54,548 bases of DNA. Source: Variovorax sp. CF313. Its GTDB lineage: Bacteria > Pseudomonadota > Gammaproteobacteria > Burkholderiales > Burkholderiaceae_C. Location: assembly GCF_000282635.1 (NCBI RefSeq), contig NZ_AKIW01000074.1, positions 1 through 54,548 of the forward strand, read 5' to 3'. The translations under genes were made by a program, and so were the position numbers. This document shows positions 1-9,415 of the stretch, one piece after another (position 1 is the stretch's first letter; the number at the start of each line of letters is the position of its first letter). The notes under the pieces were generated by a model that saw nothing but the letters and a program-made list of their open reading frames with translations, made no database searches and had not been told where the DNA came from.

Positions 1-48
1 CTCCGCGAATGTCCCCCGGCCTGCGGCCTCCTCCTTTATTTCGCTGCG
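1..48 (-). repeat. Dispersed repeat family A, partial inverted copy
   Basis: These bases are a near-perfect reverse complement of 141-186; the arms differ only by a substitution and small indels. The copy runs off the left edge of the window, so its outer end cannot be seen. With the copy at 117-210 it makes a large head-to-head inverted repeat with a 92-base spacer. The spacer also holds a short dyad, GATCAA at 68-73 and TTGATC at 86-91. It lies upstream of the ABC permease gene and is non-coding. Confidence 0.8.
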
Positions 49-116
49 CAAGGCACCCCGCCAGCGTGATCAATGGACGCCGCGGTTGATCGCAGGACAC
101 AACGACAGCGCCCACT

Positions 117-210
117 GTGCACAGGGCACCGGGTGCTCCCCGCAGCGAAATAAAGGAGGAGCCGAAGGCGGGGGACATTCGCGGAGGGGAGCACCCGGTG
201 GCCTGTGCAC
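117..210 (+). repeat. Dispersed repeat family A, full unit with hairpin arms
   Basis: A 94-base unit with imperfect terminal arms. Bases 117-143 are the reverse complement of 181-210 apart from one mismatch and a three-base gap, so the unit can fold as a long hairpin. Bases 169-218 recur at 32341-32390 with 46 of 50 identical. The layout is MITE/REP-like: short, non-coding, palindromic and dispersed. It sits directly upstream of a transport operon, where it could act on mRNA folding; that role is inference. No target-site duplication could be confirmed. Confidence 0.75.
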
Positions 211-291
211 GCGCCCCGAACAAGAGCGCCAAGAACACAAACATCAAGAACACAACCGACAAGCAAGACAACGCGCAGTGGAGCATCCGAC

Positions 292-1308
292 ATGAACTAC
301 CCGGCCCAACTCGACGCAGGCCTTCCAGCAAGACAGCAAGGAAGCCCCCCCGCAAAACCCGCCAGCAAGCTCGGCAGCATGCGCGAGATGGGCTTGCTGC
401 TCATCATCGCCGTGCTGTGCGCGGGCATGAGCTTCGCGTCGCCCTACTTCCTGACCTGGGACAACGTGCGCGCCATGCTGCTGTCGTTCTCCATCGAAGG
501 CATCGTGGTCGTCGGCATGACGATCCTGCTGATCGTCGGTGGCATCGACCTGTCGGTGGGCTCGGTGGTGTGCTTCGCCATGGTGGTCACGGGCAAGCTC
601 TTCCTCATGGGCTTCGACCCGTGGACCGCAGGGCTCATCGCCATTGCGGCGAGCGCCATGATCGGAGCGATGATCGGCGGCTGCGTCACGCGCATCGGCC
701 TGAACCACTTCATCGCCTCGCTGGCCTTCATGGTCATCGTGCGCGGCCTGTGCCTCGCGCTCACGCAGGGCACGCCGCAGTCGCTGTTCTCGCTGCCGGC
801 GGAGTTCAAGTTCATCGGCCAGGGCACGCTGTTCGGCATTCCGGCCGTGATCCTGATCTTCCTGGCGATCGTGGTGGTGAGCGACTTCCTGCTGCGCCGC
901 TCCACCCTGCTGCGCCGCGTGTTCTACACCGGCAGCAACGAGAAGGCCGCGCTCTACTCCGGCATCCGCGTGGGCCGCGTGAAGTTCTGGGTCACGGTGC
1001 TGTGCGCGGCTTCGGCGGGCCTGGCGGGCGTGATCTACACCGCGCGCTTCGGCGCCGCCACGCCGACCTTCGGCATGGGCATGGAGCTCAACGTGATCGC
1101 CGCGGCGGTGATCGGCGGCGCCAGCCTCAAGGGCGGCTCGGGCACCGTGCTGGGCGCGGTGCTCGGGCTTGCGCTGCTGTCGGTGGTGACCAGCTCGCTG
1201 ATCCTGCTCGACGTGTCGCCCTACTGGCAGGACGTGATCAAGGGCCTGATCCTGCTCGCGGCCGTGACCATCGACCACATCCTGAACACGAGAAAGACCA
1301 AGCGATGA
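292..1308 (+). CDS. Sugar ABC transporter permease, RbsC-like
   Basis: Inner-membrane permease of 338 residues for a carbohydrate ABC importer of the ribose/autoinducer type (BPD_transp_2 family). The protein is hydrophobic throughout, with a cytoplasmic N-terminus of about 30 residues and roughly eight to ten membrane segments. Family signatures include the motif GGIDLSVGSV in the first third and AAAVIGGASLKGGSGTVLGA near the C-terminus, the usual EAA-like coupling region. The ATG at 292 is preferred; a GTG at 205 in the same frame lies inside the repeat and adds a non-conserved basic leader. Its partner ATPase and binding protein are not in the window and presumably lie to the left. The stop overlaps the next start as ATGA, so it is translationally coupled to the aldo/keto reductase. 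The sugar is not determinable. Confidence 0.9.
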   Translation: MNYPAQLDAGLPARQQGSPPAKPASKLGSMREMGLLLIIAVLCAGMSFASPYFLTWDNVRAMLLSFSIEGIVVVGMTILLIVGGIDLSVGSVVCFAMVVTGKLFLMGFDPWTAGLIAIAASAMIGAMIGGCVTRIGLNHFIASLAFMVIVRGLCLALTQGTPQSLFSLPAEFKFIGQGTLFGIPAVILIFLAIVVVSDFLLRRSTLLRRVFYTGSNEKAALYSGIRVGRVKFWVTVLCAASAGLAGVIYTARFGAATPTFGMGMELNVIAAAVIGGASLKGGSGTVLGAVLGLALLSVVTSSLILLDVSPYWQDVIKGLILLAAVTIDHILNTRKTKR

Positions 1309-2309
1309 ACAGCAGCAACAACGCATCGATGAAGCAGACCACCCTCGGCCCGTCGGGCATCGAATGCTCGGCCATCGGCCTGGGCACCTGGGCGATGGGC
1401 GGCTGGATGTGGGGCGGCGGGGACAACGCGGCCGCCGTGCTGGCCATCCAGGCCTCGCTCGACGCGGGCGTGAACCTGATCGACACCGCGCCGGCGTACG
1501 GGCTCGGGCGCTCCGAGAGCATCGTCGGCACCGCGCTGAAGGGACGCCGCCACGAGGCCGTCGTCGCCACCAAGTGCGGACTGGTATGGCACACGCAACA
1601 GGGAACGCACTTCTTCGAAGAGGATGGCCACCCGGTGCATCGCTACCTCGGGCGCGAATCGATCGTCCATGAGTGCGAAGAGAGCCTCAAGCGCCTGCAG
1701 ACCGACTACATCGACCTCTACATCACGCACTGGCAGGACAGCACCACGCCGGTCGAGGAAACGATGGACGCGCTGCTGGAGCTCAAGAAGCAGGGAAAGA
1801 TCCGCGCCATCGGCGTGAGCAATGTGAGCCCCGAAACGCTCGCCGAATACCTGCGCCATGGCCCGGTCGATGCGGCGCAGGAGCGCTACAGCCTGATCGA
1901 CCGCGAAATCGAGCAGGCGCTCGTGCCACTGTGCAGCGAGCACGACGTGGCGGTGCTGGGCTATTCGTCGCTGGCGCTGGGCCTGCTGGCCGGCCCGATC
2001 GACCCCGGGCGCAAGTTCACCGGCGACGACCAGCGCGCGAGCAACCCGCGCTTCAGCGCGCAGAACCGCGCAAAGCTCAAGGCCTTCTTCGACGAGCTGG
2101 AGCCGCTGCGCAAGCAGCTCGAATGCTCGTTCGGCCAATTGATGATCGCGTGGACGCTGGCACGCGGCAGCGTCTCTGTGGCGCTGTGCGGCGCGCGCGT
2201 CAGCAAGCAGGCGGTCGAGAACGCAGCGGCCGGTTCGGTGCGCCTGCGCGACGACGCACTGCAACTCATCGACGCCATTGCGGCCAAGCACCTGAACGCG
2301 CTGGCCTGA
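1305..2309 (+). CDS. Aldo/keto reductase
   Basis: NAD(P)H-dependent oxidoreductase of 334 residues with the AKR (beta/alpha)8 fold. The catalytic tetrad is visible: Asp and Tyr in DTAPAYGLGRSE, Lys in VATKCGL and His in ITHWQD. The C-terminal half has the nucleotide-binding segment, including a late Ser/Arg region near GARVSKQAVENA. The start overlaps the permease stop by four bases (ATGA), so the two are probably translated together; a second in-frame ATG lies eight codons on. Between a sugar permease and an aldolase it most likely oxidises or reduces the imported sugar or a derived aldehyde or ketone. Substrate is unknown. The family resembles L-fuco-beta-pyranose / D-threo-aldose dehydrogenase-like AKRs, but I cannot fix it more closely. 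Confidence 0.92.
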   Translation: MNSSNNASMKQTTLGPSGIECSAIGLGTWAMGGWMWGGGDNAAAVLAIQASLDAGVNLIDTAPAYGLGRSESIVGTALKGRRHEAVVATKCGLVWHTQQGTHFFEEDGHPVHRYLGRESIVHECEESLKRLQTDYIDLYITHWQDSTTPVEETMDALLELKKQGKIRAIGVSNVSPETLAEYLRHGPVDAAQERYSLIDREIEQALVPLCSEHDVAVLGYSSLALGLLAGPIDPGRKFTGDDQRASNPRFSAQNRAKLKAFFDELEPLRKQLECSFGQLMIAWTLARGSVSVALCGARVSKQAVENAAAGSVRLRDDALQLIDAIAAKHLNALA

Positions 2310-2343
2310 TCCTCTCCACTTTCAATACAAGGACCTCTTTCGT

Positions 2344-3198
2344 ATGTCGAAGGACAAGACCGCACGCCTGAACCGGCTGCTGAACAACGGGCGCTGCCTG
2401 GACATCGCGCTCGACCACGGCGTGTGCAACGAGCCCTCGTTCCTCAACGGGCTGGAAGACATGCCGCAGGTGATCGACAAGCTCGTGGCCGCCGGCCCCG
2501 ACGCCATCCAGCTCAACTACGGCCAGGCCGATCTGCTGCAGGACCGCCCGGGCCGAGACAAGCCCGCGCTGGTGCAGCGCATCGACATGGGCAACCCCTA
2601 CAACGCCACCGCCCACCGCGTGATGTGGGCCGTGCTGCAGAACGAGCACGACCCGGTACTGCCGGCAGTGCAACGCGACGCAGCCTGCGTGGTCGTCAAC
2701 CTGTTCATGCTGCCGAACGAGCCCGACCTGTTGCGCCAGTGCGTGCAGAACATCGCGCGCGTGCGCGCCGACTGCGACCGCTACGGCATGCCGCTGATGA
2801 TCGAGCCGCTGGTGATGCGCCCGCACAGCGAGCAGGGCGGCTACATGGTCGATGGCGACGCCGAAAAAATCGTCACGCTGGTGCGCCTTGCGCGCGAGAT
2901 GGGCGCCGACATCGTCAAGGCCGACCCCACCGCCGATCCCGCCGAGTTCCACCGCGTGGTGCAGGCCGCGCGCTGCCCCGTGCTCGTGCGCGGCGGCGGG
3001 CGCGAAGACCTGCAGCAGGTGTTCGCGCGCTCGCGCGTGCTGCTGGACCAGGGCGCGGTCGGCATGGTTTACGGGCGCAATGTGTACCAGCACGCCAACC
3101 CGTCGGCGGTGGTGAATGCGTTGATGGCCATGATCCACCGCGGCGCAAGCGCCGAGGAGGCGTGGGGCATCTACGAATCGGGCGGCACGAAGAAGTAA
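2344..3198 (+). CDS. Class I aldolase, DeoC/LacD/LsrF-like
   Basis: A 284-residue TIM-barrel aldolase of the DeoC/FbaB/LsrF family, which cleaves phosphorylated ketoses or thiolyses related diones through a Schiff base. The Schiff-base lysine is most likely K192 in DIVKADPT. The N-terminal motif DIALDHGV and the phosphate-binding stretch VLVRGGGRED also fit. An AAGGA ribosome-binding site at about 2329-2333 precedes the ATG. It is the third gene of the permease / aldo-keto reductase operon, 34 bases behind the second. It probably performs the carbon-carbon cleavage step of the sugar pathway. LsrF-type thiolase activity is an alternative, but no lsr genes are visible here. Confidence 0.88.
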   Translation: MSKDKTARLNRLLNNGRCLDIALDHGVCNEPSFLNGLEDMPQVIDKLVAAGPDAIQLNYGQADLLQDRPGRDKPALVQRIDMGNPYNATAHRVMWAVLQNEHDPVLPAVQRDAACVVVNLFMLPNEPDLLRQCVQNIARVRADCDRYGMPLMIEPLVMRPHSEQGGYMVDGDAEKIVTLVRLAREMGADIVKADPTADPAEFHRVVQAARCPVLVRGGGREDLQQVFARSRVLLDQGAVGMVYGRNVYQHANPSAVVNALMAMIHRGASAEEAWGIYESGGTKK

Positions 3199-3318
3199 CG
3201 CAGCGCCGCCGGAAAAAAGAGAGGGAGAGGCTGTACGGCAGGCGGCGCACTCGTCGCCGGCCGGGGTGCGCCCTGCGCGCGCGCTTTCGCGAGTGAACAC
3301 CACAACTTGGAGGCGACG

Positions 3319-6300
3319 ATGAAGATCCGGTATTACCTGATGGCTTTGATGGTGCCGTTCGTCACACTGCTGACGCACGCGGCAATCACCGGGGTCAGTC
3401 CGATGACGACCCTGGGCAACATGGCGGCGGCGGTTTCCGAAGCTGTCGCCGACCCGCTCCCGCTGCAGGGTCCGGGCCTGGGCAACCTCACCTACACCTC
3501 GGCGGAACTGTTCAAGCCGGTGTCGATGATCACCAGCGCGGCGCACCCGCTCGATCCGGCACACAGCAGCGCCTACGAGTCGCGCGAGGTGCCCGCCACC
3601 TACCCGGGCCGCAAGGACTACGGCATGAACGCGGGCATCATGATCAACGGCTACTTCCTCACCTCCTTCGCGCCGGACAGCGGCCTCGGGCCGGGCGGTT
3701 TCCTGCTGTACGACGTGTCGAACCCGCGCCAGATCCAGCTCGTCAAGAAGATCTACGAGCCCGAGGCCCGCACCAAGGAGTTCCGCGAGACCCATTCCTT
3801 CGGCACCGCGAAGATCGGCGGCAAGACGTATGTCGTCCTGCCCAGCATCAACGGCATCGAGTTCTGGGACTTCTCCGACATCAACGACATCAAGCAGGTG
3901 AAGAAGCTGGCACTGCCAGGCGTCAACGGGGGCGACTACGAGGACGTCGCCTGGCAGCTCTGGTGGCAGGCGCCTTACCTGTACGTGGCGTCGGCCGGCC
4001 GAGGCATCTTCATCGTCGATGCCAGGGACCCTGCGAACGCCGTGATCGCGAACCGCGGCGCGGGCAAGCCCAATCCGGTGCCCACCGGCGAACTCGGCGG
4101 TTTCCGCATCGGCCCGATCTTCACGATGGGCAACCACATGGTGCTGACCGCGATGGAAAGCAACGGCGGCTTCGCGAGCCTGGACATCTCCGATCCGCTC
4201 AACCCCAAGGTGCTCGATTCCATCGCGGGCACCACGCCGTTCTACTACGCCACCTGTTTCGACGGCAGGAACCTGCACGCCTCCGCGCGCAACAGCGGCG
4301 CCAGGATGTACAGCTACGACCTGAGCGACCGCTCGCGCTTCGTGGCCGAGGACAACCGGCTCGTCATCGACGAAATGCTGTACTGCGCCACGCAGGACAA
4401 CTACGTGATCCAGGGCGCGCAAACGCGCATCCACAAGGTCGATGTGAGCAATCCGCTCAATCACGTGGAGGTGGGCCGCGGCAGCATCCTGCGCGAGGAC
4501 GACCCGAACTTCTCGCATTCGGACAACGGCCAGGTCGCGATGTTTGGCAACCTGGTCTTCGTGGGCAACGACCACGGCTCGGGCAGCGGCTTCATCGTGC
4601 ATGCGGTGGACCCCGACACCACCAAGCCTGAAGTCAAGCAGGTCTCGCCGGCCAACGGCGCGAAGCAGCAGGCGCTGACCTCGCGCATCGGCCTGGGCAT
4701 GACGGACAACATCCGGCCCGAGAGCGTGAATTCCAACACCTTCATCGTGCGGCCGGTGGGCGGCAACACGCTGGCGGGCACCTACAGCGTGCAGCTGGGC
4801 ATCATCAACTTCTCGCCCGACCAGCCGCTGCAACCCGGCACCAGCTATGAAGTGTTCCTGCCGGCCAACGGCGTGAAGGACTATGCGGGCAACGCCATCG
4901 CGGCCGACTACAAGTCGACCTTCAACACCGGCAACGCGACCGACATCAACCTGATGCACTACTGGACGCTGGCGGGCAACCTGTCCGACCAGATCGGCAG
5001 CAACAACGGCACGCCGGTCGCGGGCGACGCGTTCGAGAGCATCGGCCTGAACTTCGCGAACCGCACCGCCGGCGTGCCGCTGAAGAACGATTCAGTGGCC
5101 ACCGTGCTCGGCGGCACCGCGTCGCTGAGCTTCTACATGAAGACCACGCAGGCGGGCGGTGCGAACTCGTGGACCGCGCCCGGCATCTTCGGGCGCGACC
5201 AGGCGAGCGGCACGGACGACGTGTTCTGGGGCTGGCTCGACAACGGCGGGCGCATCAAGCTGTCGGCTGGCAACGACGCCGGCACCACCTCCACCGCGGC
5301 GGTGAACGACGGCACCTGGCACCACGTGGTGCTGACGCGCGAGGCGGCCTCCGGCGCCCAGGCCGTGTACGTGGACGGCGTGAAGACCACCTCCACCGGC
5401 CCCACGGGCAACAAGGGCCTCACGAACAAGTTCAGCGTGCTGGGGCAGATCCAGGGCAATGCCGCGCTCTTCAAGGGCACGCTGGCAGAGGTGCGCGTCT
5501 ACAGCCGCGTGCTGAGCGACACCGAGGTCAACACGCTGCGCAGCCAGGCCATCATCGGCGACCCCGGCATCGGCGGCGGTCCGAAGCTGGTCAACGGCCA
5601 GCTGGTGTTCAACCCGGGCACGCTCGGCAGCAGCGGCGCGCAGTTCCGCTGGAACTTCGGCGACGGCACGCAGACGGCGTACTCGAACCAGCCGAACTAC
5701 ACCTACACCTACAACCGCCCGGGCCACTTCACGGTGACGCTGACGGTGAAGGACGTGAACGGCCGCGAGACCTTCTACACCTACAACCTCACCGTGATCG
5801 CCCCGGTCACGGCGCGGGCGCCGACGCACACCACCAACATCGCGGGCGATGCGAATTCGGTGTACTCGGTAAACCCCGACAGCGGCACGGTCGCCGCCAT
5901 CGATGCGCAGACCCTGGCCAAGCGCTGGGAAACGCGCGTGGGCGACGAGCCGAAGACGCTGGCCGTCGGCCCCGACGGACGCATTTGGGTCACGGTGCAG
6001 GGCGAGGACAAGCTGGTCGCGCTGAGCGCGGCCGACGGCAGCCTCTCGACCACCGTGCCACTGGCCTACGGCAGCGGCCCCTACGGCGTGGCCTTCACGC
6101 CGGACGGTGCGAAAGGTCTGCTCACGCTGGAGAGCAAGTCGGTGCTGATGAGCTTCGACCCGAGCAACGGCAGCACTACCGGCGCGGTCGCGCTCGAAGG
6201 CAACCTGCGCGGCATCGCGGTCAACGCCGACTCGCAGGTGGCTTATGTCACGCGCTTCAAGTCGAAGATGACCGGCGGCCAATTGCACAAGGTCAACCTG

Positions 6301-8028
6301 CAGGGCATGAGCGCCATGACCACCATCGCGCTGCCGGTGGACACCGCCACGGTGGACACCGAGAGCCACGCGCGCGGCGTGGCCAACTACCTGAGCCAGG
6401 TGGTGATCTCGCCGGACGGAACGCGGGCGGTGCTGCCCTCGAAGAAGGACAACATCGTGCGCGGCAAGTTCAGGGACGGCCTTGCGCTGGAGCACGACAA
6501 GACGGTGCGTTCCATCCTCTCGCAGGTCAACCTGCAGACGGCAGCGGAAGTGTTCGCCGAGCAGATCGACTTCGACGACCGCGCACCGGCGCGCGCGGCG
6601 CTGTTCTCGCCGTCGGGCGACTACCTCTTCGTGGCGCAGATGGAAGGCAACCGCGTGGCCATCGTCGATCCGTACAGCCGCGCGGTGCGCGGCGAGATCA
6701 ACACCAGCAGCGCGCCGCATGGCCTGTACCTGGACGCGACGCGCAAGCGCCTGTTCGTCAACAACTTCCTGGCGCGCTCGGTGTCCGTGCACGACGTGGC
6801 TTCGGTGCTGTCGTCCGAGACGGCGGCCGCGATCTTCCTGCAGAACGTGGCGACGGTGGCACAGGAACCGATGGCGGCCGCGGCGCTGCGCGGCAAGCAG
6901 GTGTTCTACAACGCCTCCGACCGTCGCATGAGCAAGGACAACTACATCTCCTGCGCGAGCTGCCACGCAGACGCCGGTGACGACGGCATGGTGTGGGACT
7001 TCACCCAGCGCGGCGAAGGCCTGCGCCGCACCATCAGCCTGCAGGGGCGGCGCGGGCTGGGCCACGGCAAGCTGCACTGGACGGCCAACTTCGACGAGGT
7101 GCAGGACTTCGAGAACGACATCCGCAACGAGTTCGGCGGCACCGGCTTCCTGACGAATGCGGACTTCGCGGCCACCTCCGACCCGCTCGGTGCGCCCAAG
7201 GCCGGCAAGAATGCGCAGCTCGACGACCTTGCGGCCTACCTGAGCTCGCTGAACAAGTACATGCGCAGCCCGGCGCGCAATGCCGATGGCAGCCTGAGCG
7301 TCGATGCGGCGCGGGGCCAGGCACTGTTCACCTCGGCGCAGTGCGTGACCTGCCACGCGGGCGGCACCTTCCGCGACGGCATCCGGCACGACGTGGGCAC
7401 GATCCAGGCCTCGTCGGGCAAGGGCATGAACCAGCCGCTCGCGGGCATCGGCTTCGACACGCCGACGCTGTCGGGCACCTGGAACACCGCCGCCTTCTTC
7501 CACAACGGCCAGGCGGCCACGCTGCAGGACGTGCTCGGCAGCGGCCATGGCAATGCCAACAGCCTGCCGGCCGCCGACGTGGTGGCGATCCGCGAGTACG
7601 TGCGCTCGCAGGACACGGCCCCGGCCGTCATCTCGCGCATCCGCTCGGACCTCAACCCCACCCTGTGCGTGAACATCAAGGGTGCGGCGACCACCAGCGG
7701 CGCGACGGCCGTGCAATGGCCGTGCGGTACGGCGGGCAACGAGAAGTTCACGGTGACGAGCCTCCCCGGCGGCTACGTGCAGTTCGTGGCCGAGCACAGC
7801 GGGCTGTGCCTGGCGCAGAACGGCACGGCGACGACGAATGCGCCGGTGGTGCAGCTGGCGTGCACGGCGGGCAACGCGGCGCAGTGGAGCATGGTCGGCG
7901 GGAGCATCCGCAACCGCGCCTCGGGTTCGTGCCTGGACGTGCCGAACAGCTCGACGGCGCAGGACACGGCGCTGATCACATGGACCTGCAACGGCGGGAA
8001 CAACCAGAACTGGACACAGCTTCCGTAG
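3319..8028 (+). CDS. Secreted mosaic di-haem cytochrome with lectin, LamG, PKD and propeller domains
   Basis: A 1569-residue exported protein. The start at ATG 3319 has GGAGG just upstream and gives a signal peptide ending near residue 25. Domains in order: LVIVD-like beta-propeller (about 60-430), Ig-like/Big_5 (437-540), LamG/concanavalin-like (545-747), PKD (about 755-830, motif WNFGDG), YVTN/YncE-like propeller (about 837-1180), cytochrome c with two haem sites C1212-ASC-H1216 and C1342-VTC-H1346, and a ricin-B (QxW) lectin module (about 1440-1569). The haem pair is arranged as in the MauG / cytochrome c peroxidase superfamily. Haem attachment implies a periplasmic or extracellular site; the lectin and LamG parts imply glycan binding. 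No lipobox or obvious outer-membrane anchor was seen. It is monocistronic, ending at a strong terminator. Physiological role unknown. Confidence 0.85.
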   Translation: MKIRYYLMALMVPFVTLLTHAAITGVSPMTTLGNMAAAVSEAVADPLPLQGPGLGNLTYTSAELFKPVSMITSAAHPLDPAHSSAYESREVPATYPGRKDYGMNAGIMINGYFLTSFAPDSGLGPGGFLLYDVSNPRQIQLVKKIYEPEARTKEFRETHSFGTAKIGGKTYVVLPSINGIEFWDFSDINDIKQVKKLALPGVNGGDYEDVAWQLWWQAPYLYVASAGRGIFIVDARDPANAVIANRGAGKPNPVPTGELGGFRIGPIFTMGNHMVLTAMESNGGFASLDISDPLNPKVLDSIAGTTPFYYATCFDGRNLHASARNSGARMYSYDLSDRSRFVAEDNRLVIDEMLYCATQDNYVIQGAQTRIHKVDVSNPLNHVEVGRGSILREDDPNFSHSDNGQVAMFGNLVFVGNDHGSGSGFIVHAVDPDTTKPEVKQVSPANGAKQQALTSRIGLGMTDNIRPESVNSNTFIVRPVGGNTLAGTYSVQLGIINFSPDQPLQPGTSYEVFLPANGVKDYAGNAIAADYKSTFNTGNATDINLMHYWTLAGNLSDQIGSNNGTPVAGDAFESIGLNFANRTAGVPLKNDSVATVLGGTASLSFYMKTTQAGGANSWTAPGIFGRDQASGTDDVFWGWLDNGGRIKLSAGNDAGTTSTAAVNDGTWHHVVLTREAASGAQAVYVDGVKTTSTGPTGNKGLTNKFSVLGQIQGNAALFKGTLAEVRVYSRVLSDTEVNTLRSQAIIGDPGIGGGPKLVNGQLVFNPGTLGSSGAQFRWNFGDGTQTAYSNQPNYTYTYNRPGHFTVTLTVKDVNGRETFYTYNLTVIAPVTARAPTHTTNIAGDANSVYSVNPDSGTVAAIDAQTLAKRWETRVGDEPKTLAVGPDGRIWVTVQGEDKLVALSAADGSLSTTVPLAYGSGPYGVAFTPDGAKGLLTLESKSVLMSFDPSNGSTTGAVALEGNLRGIAVNADSQVAYVTRFKSKMTGGQLHKVNLQGMSAMTTIALPVDTATVDTESHARGVANYLSQVVISPDGTRAVLPSKKDNIVRGKFRDGLALEHDKTVRSILSQVNLQTAAEVFAEQIDFDDRAPARAALFSPSGDYLFVAQMEGNRVAIVDPYSRAVRGEINTSSAPHGLYLDATRKRLFVNNFLARSVSVHDVASVLSSETAAAIFLQNVATVAQEPMAAAALRGKQVFYNASDRRMSKDNYISCASCHADAGDDGMVWDFTQRGEGLRRTISLQGRRGLGHGKLHWTANFDEVQDFENDIRNEFGGTGFLTNADFAATSDPLGAPKAGKNAQLDDLAAYLSSLNKYMRSPARNADGSLSVDAARGQALFTSAQCVTCHAGGTFRDGIRHDVGTIQASSGKGMNQPLAGIGFDTPTLSGTWNTAAFFHNGQAATLQDVLGSGHGNANSLPAADVVAIREYVRSQDTAPAVISRIRSDLNPTLCVNIKGAATTSGATAVQWPCGTAGNEKFTVTSLPGGYVQFVAEHSGLCLAQNGTATTNAPVVQLACTAGNAAQWSMVGGSIRNRASGSCLDVPNSSTAQDTALITWTCNGGNNQNWTQLP

Positions 8029-8415
<387 letters not shown>

Positions 8416-8429
8416 GGCCCTGTTTTTTT

Positions 8430-9326
8430 TTACTTGCGCCGGATGCGCAGCATGCCTTCCTGCGCTGCCGAGGCCACCAGCCGGCCGTCGCGCGCATAGA
8501 GGCTGCCGCGGCACAGGCCGCGCGCGCCGCCCGCGCTGGGCGAGTCGAGCACGTACAGCAGCCAGTCGTCCATGCGGAAATCGCGGTGGAACCACATCGC
8601 GTGGTCGAGGCTGGCGGGGCGCACCTGGCCGCTCATGAAGCTCAGGCCGTGCGGCAGCATCGCGGCGCGCAGCAGGCCGTGGTCGGAGGCGTAGGCCAGC
8701 AGCGCGCGGTGCACCATCGGGTCGTCGGGCAGCGGCGCGATGGCGCGCATCCAGATGGCGCTTTGCGCCGAGGCCGGGCGCACCTGCGGGGCGATCAGGT
8801 CCTCGGGGTCGACGCGGCGGTATTCGATGCCGTGCGGCTGGACCGCCTTGGCGCGCCAGGGCTCGGGCAGGCGATCGCCGAGGGCGATGCGCTGGTCGAG
8901 CTCGCTGATCAGGCCTTCGGGGCCGGCCACCTCGGGCATGTCGAACTGGTGCTCGACGCCGTCGTCCACGGTCTGGAACGAGGCCGACATCTCGAAGATG
9001 ATCCGCTCCTGCTGGCGCGCCACCACGTGGCGGGTGGTAAAGCTGCGGCCATCGCGCACGCGGTCGACGCTGTACTCGATGGGCGCGTGCTCGCCGGGCA
9101 GCAGGAAGTAGGCGTGCATCGAATGCACGGGGCGCTCGGCGCCCACGGTGAGGCTGGCGGCCATCAGCGATTGGCCCAGCACCTGGCCGCCGAACACGGC
9201 GGGCGTGCCGATGTCTTCGCTCTGCGCCAGGAAGCGGTCGCCGCCCAGTGGCTCGAGCTGCATGAGCGCGACGAGTTCGTTGACGAGGCGGGAGGCGGTG
9301 GCGTGATCGGTGGTCATCGGAGGCAT
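8430..9326 (-). CDS. tesB: Acyl-CoA thioesterase II
   Basis: Cytoplasmic double-hotdog thioesterase of 298 residues that hydrolyses medium- and long-chain acyl-CoA to free fatty acid and CoA. Hallmarks are FGGQVLGQSLMAA near residue 45, HSMHAYFLLPG, and the C-terminal active-site elements: Asp in YASDHGLL, Ser in ASLDHAMWFH where E. coli TesB has Thr, and Gln in AAQEGMLR. The ATG at 9326 is used; an in-frame ATG at 9317 gives a start that aligns equally well, and neither has a strong ribosome-binding site. It converges on the orphan atpE gene with a T-rich 14-base gap. Confidence 0.92.
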   Translation of the reverse strand: MPPMTTDHATASRLVNELVALMQLEPLGGDRFLAQSEDIGTPAVFGGQVLGQSLMAASLTVGAERPVHSMHAYFLLPGEHAPIEYSVDRVRDGRSFTTRHVVARQQERIIFEMSASFQTVDDGVEHQFDMPEVAGPEGLISELDQRIALGDRLPEPWRAKAVQPHGIEYRRVDPEDLIAPQVRPASAQSAIWMRAIAPLPDDPMVHRALLAYASDHGLLRAAMLPHGLSFMSGQVRPASLDHAMWFHRDFRMDDWLLYVLDSPSAGGARGLCRGSLYARDGRLVASAAQEGMLRIRRK

Positions 9327-9415
9327 TCAGGGCAAGCGGAAAAGCAACCCTCGACCATAGCAAAGGCCGCGCCCGAAAACTGTCGCGGGCCGGTCAGCCG
9401 GCGCCCCCGATGGGC

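Noticed and set aside
205..291. Longer permease start (GTG at 205)
   Set aside because: It begins inside repeat A and encodes a basic, non-conserved leader; the ATG at 292 starts the normal short cytoplasmic N-terminus.
2266..4959. Long minus-strand open frame opposite the aldolase and the mosaic gene
   Set aside because: Same shadow composition; the plus-strand genes have clear families, motifs and ribosome-binding sites.
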